Part shown: in pieces, positions 5,468-5,610 of the stretch
Numbering within the stretch: the first letter of the stretch is position 1
How the letters are laid out: each line of letters starts with the position of its first letter
Assembly (NCBI GenBank): GCA_023396535.1
Contig: JAEWWD010000204.1
Span: 1 to 5,610, forward strand
Direction: 5' to 3'
From: Bacillota bacterium
GTDB lineage: Bacteria > Bacillota > Clostridia > Christensenellales > CAG-138
Length of the DNA stretch: 5,610 nucleotides
The notes under the pieces: generated by a model
Seen by the model: only the letters and a program-made list of their open reading frames with translations
Told to the model about the DNA's origin: nothing
Database searches by the model: none
Program-made: the position numbers and the translations under genes

Positions 5468-5610
5468 ATGCGCGCGCGCAGGCGTTATTTGCCCGCCATA
5501 CTGCTGCTGGCGGCGGCAGCGGCATTCTTCGCGCTGGGCGTTTTCCGCGGCGAGGTGGACACCGTGCTGCGCAAGGCATCCACCATCTGTCTGGAGTGTA
5601 TCGGCATTGG
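5468..5610 (+). CDS. Small membrane CXXC protein (CD1871A-like), cut by window edge
   Basis: The ATG at 5468 immediately follows the TAA of the TlpA-like gene, with GAGGAAG (5453-5459) eight bases upstream, so the two are translationally coupled. Forty-seven complete codons are visible. A basic start (MRARRR) is followed by one Ala/Leu-rich membrane span (about 8-26), the charged stretch FRGEVDTVLRKAS (26-38) and ICLECIGIG (40-48), with Cys41 and Cys44. This architecture matches the tiny clostridial proteins named CD1871A family CXXC motif-containing proteins as I remember them, usually about this length, so the stop is probably just past the edge. The basic N-terminus suggests the start is inside and the CLEC outside, next to the lipoproteins. 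Biochemical role unknown; redox relay or metal/cluster binding are options. Confidence 0.8.
   Translation, partial: MRARRRYLPAILLLAAAAAFFALGVFRGEVDTVLRKASTICLECIGI

Noticed and set aside
5468..5610. Taking the CD1871A-like gene as evidence of a conjugative element
   Set aside because: The name comes from a Clostridioides difficile gene that I recall lying in a conjugative transposon, but no integrase, relaxase, transfer gene or attachment-site repeat is visible here, and the neighbours look chromosomal.

Overview
The window looks like chromosomal DNA of a moderately GC-rich member of the Clostridia (Bacillota), of the gut Oscillospirales/Christensenellales kind. Three things point there. Strong AAGGAG/AAGGAGG ribosome binding sites and near-consensus sigma-A promoters are present. 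The class A penicillin-binding protein has the cysteine-bearing C-terminal segment common in clostridial PBP1A proteins. At the right edge a small protein resembles the CD1871A-type CXXC proteins of clostridia. The lineage is inferred from these traits, not from a database match.

Left part (1-3954), minus strand. From its own promoter (3927-3954) a large bifunctional class A penicillin-binding protein is transcribed (3885 to 952). A family-4-like uracil-DNA glycosylase follows, overlapping it by a GTGA start/stop (955 to 332). After a 92-base gap with a second promoter comes the beginning of a secreted SH3-domain protein (239 to 1), cut by the window edge. The PBP and the SH3-domain protein both concern the cell wall; the glycosylase is a DNA repair enzyme that shares the transcript.

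Centre (3886-4156), divergent intergenic region of 271 bases. It holds the leftward PBP promoter, a 14-base inverted repeat in the PBP 5' leader, a perfect TGTGAC/GTCACA dyad at 4055-4069, and a rightward consensus promoter (TTGACA-17-TATACT).

Right part (4090-5610), plus strand. A compact exported thiol/sulfur-redox cassette contains a rhodanese-domain lipoprotein with an additional CXXC in its linker, a TlpA/ResA-like thioredoxin lipoprotein (CGPC), and directly abutting it (TAA|ATG) a small single-span membrane protein ending in a CLEC motif near the edge. An integral membrane electron-transfer partner may follow outside the window; this is a prediction.

The most interesting idea is the juxtaposition of an exported redox cassette with a divergently transcribed PBP that carries seven cysteines, six of them in a duplicated Cys/His module. 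In Bacillus subtilis the TlpA-like protein StoA reduces a disulfide in the penicillin-binding protein SpoVD, so a functional link is conceivable but unproven. No RNA genes, CRISPR arrays, insertion sequences or phage genes are visible.
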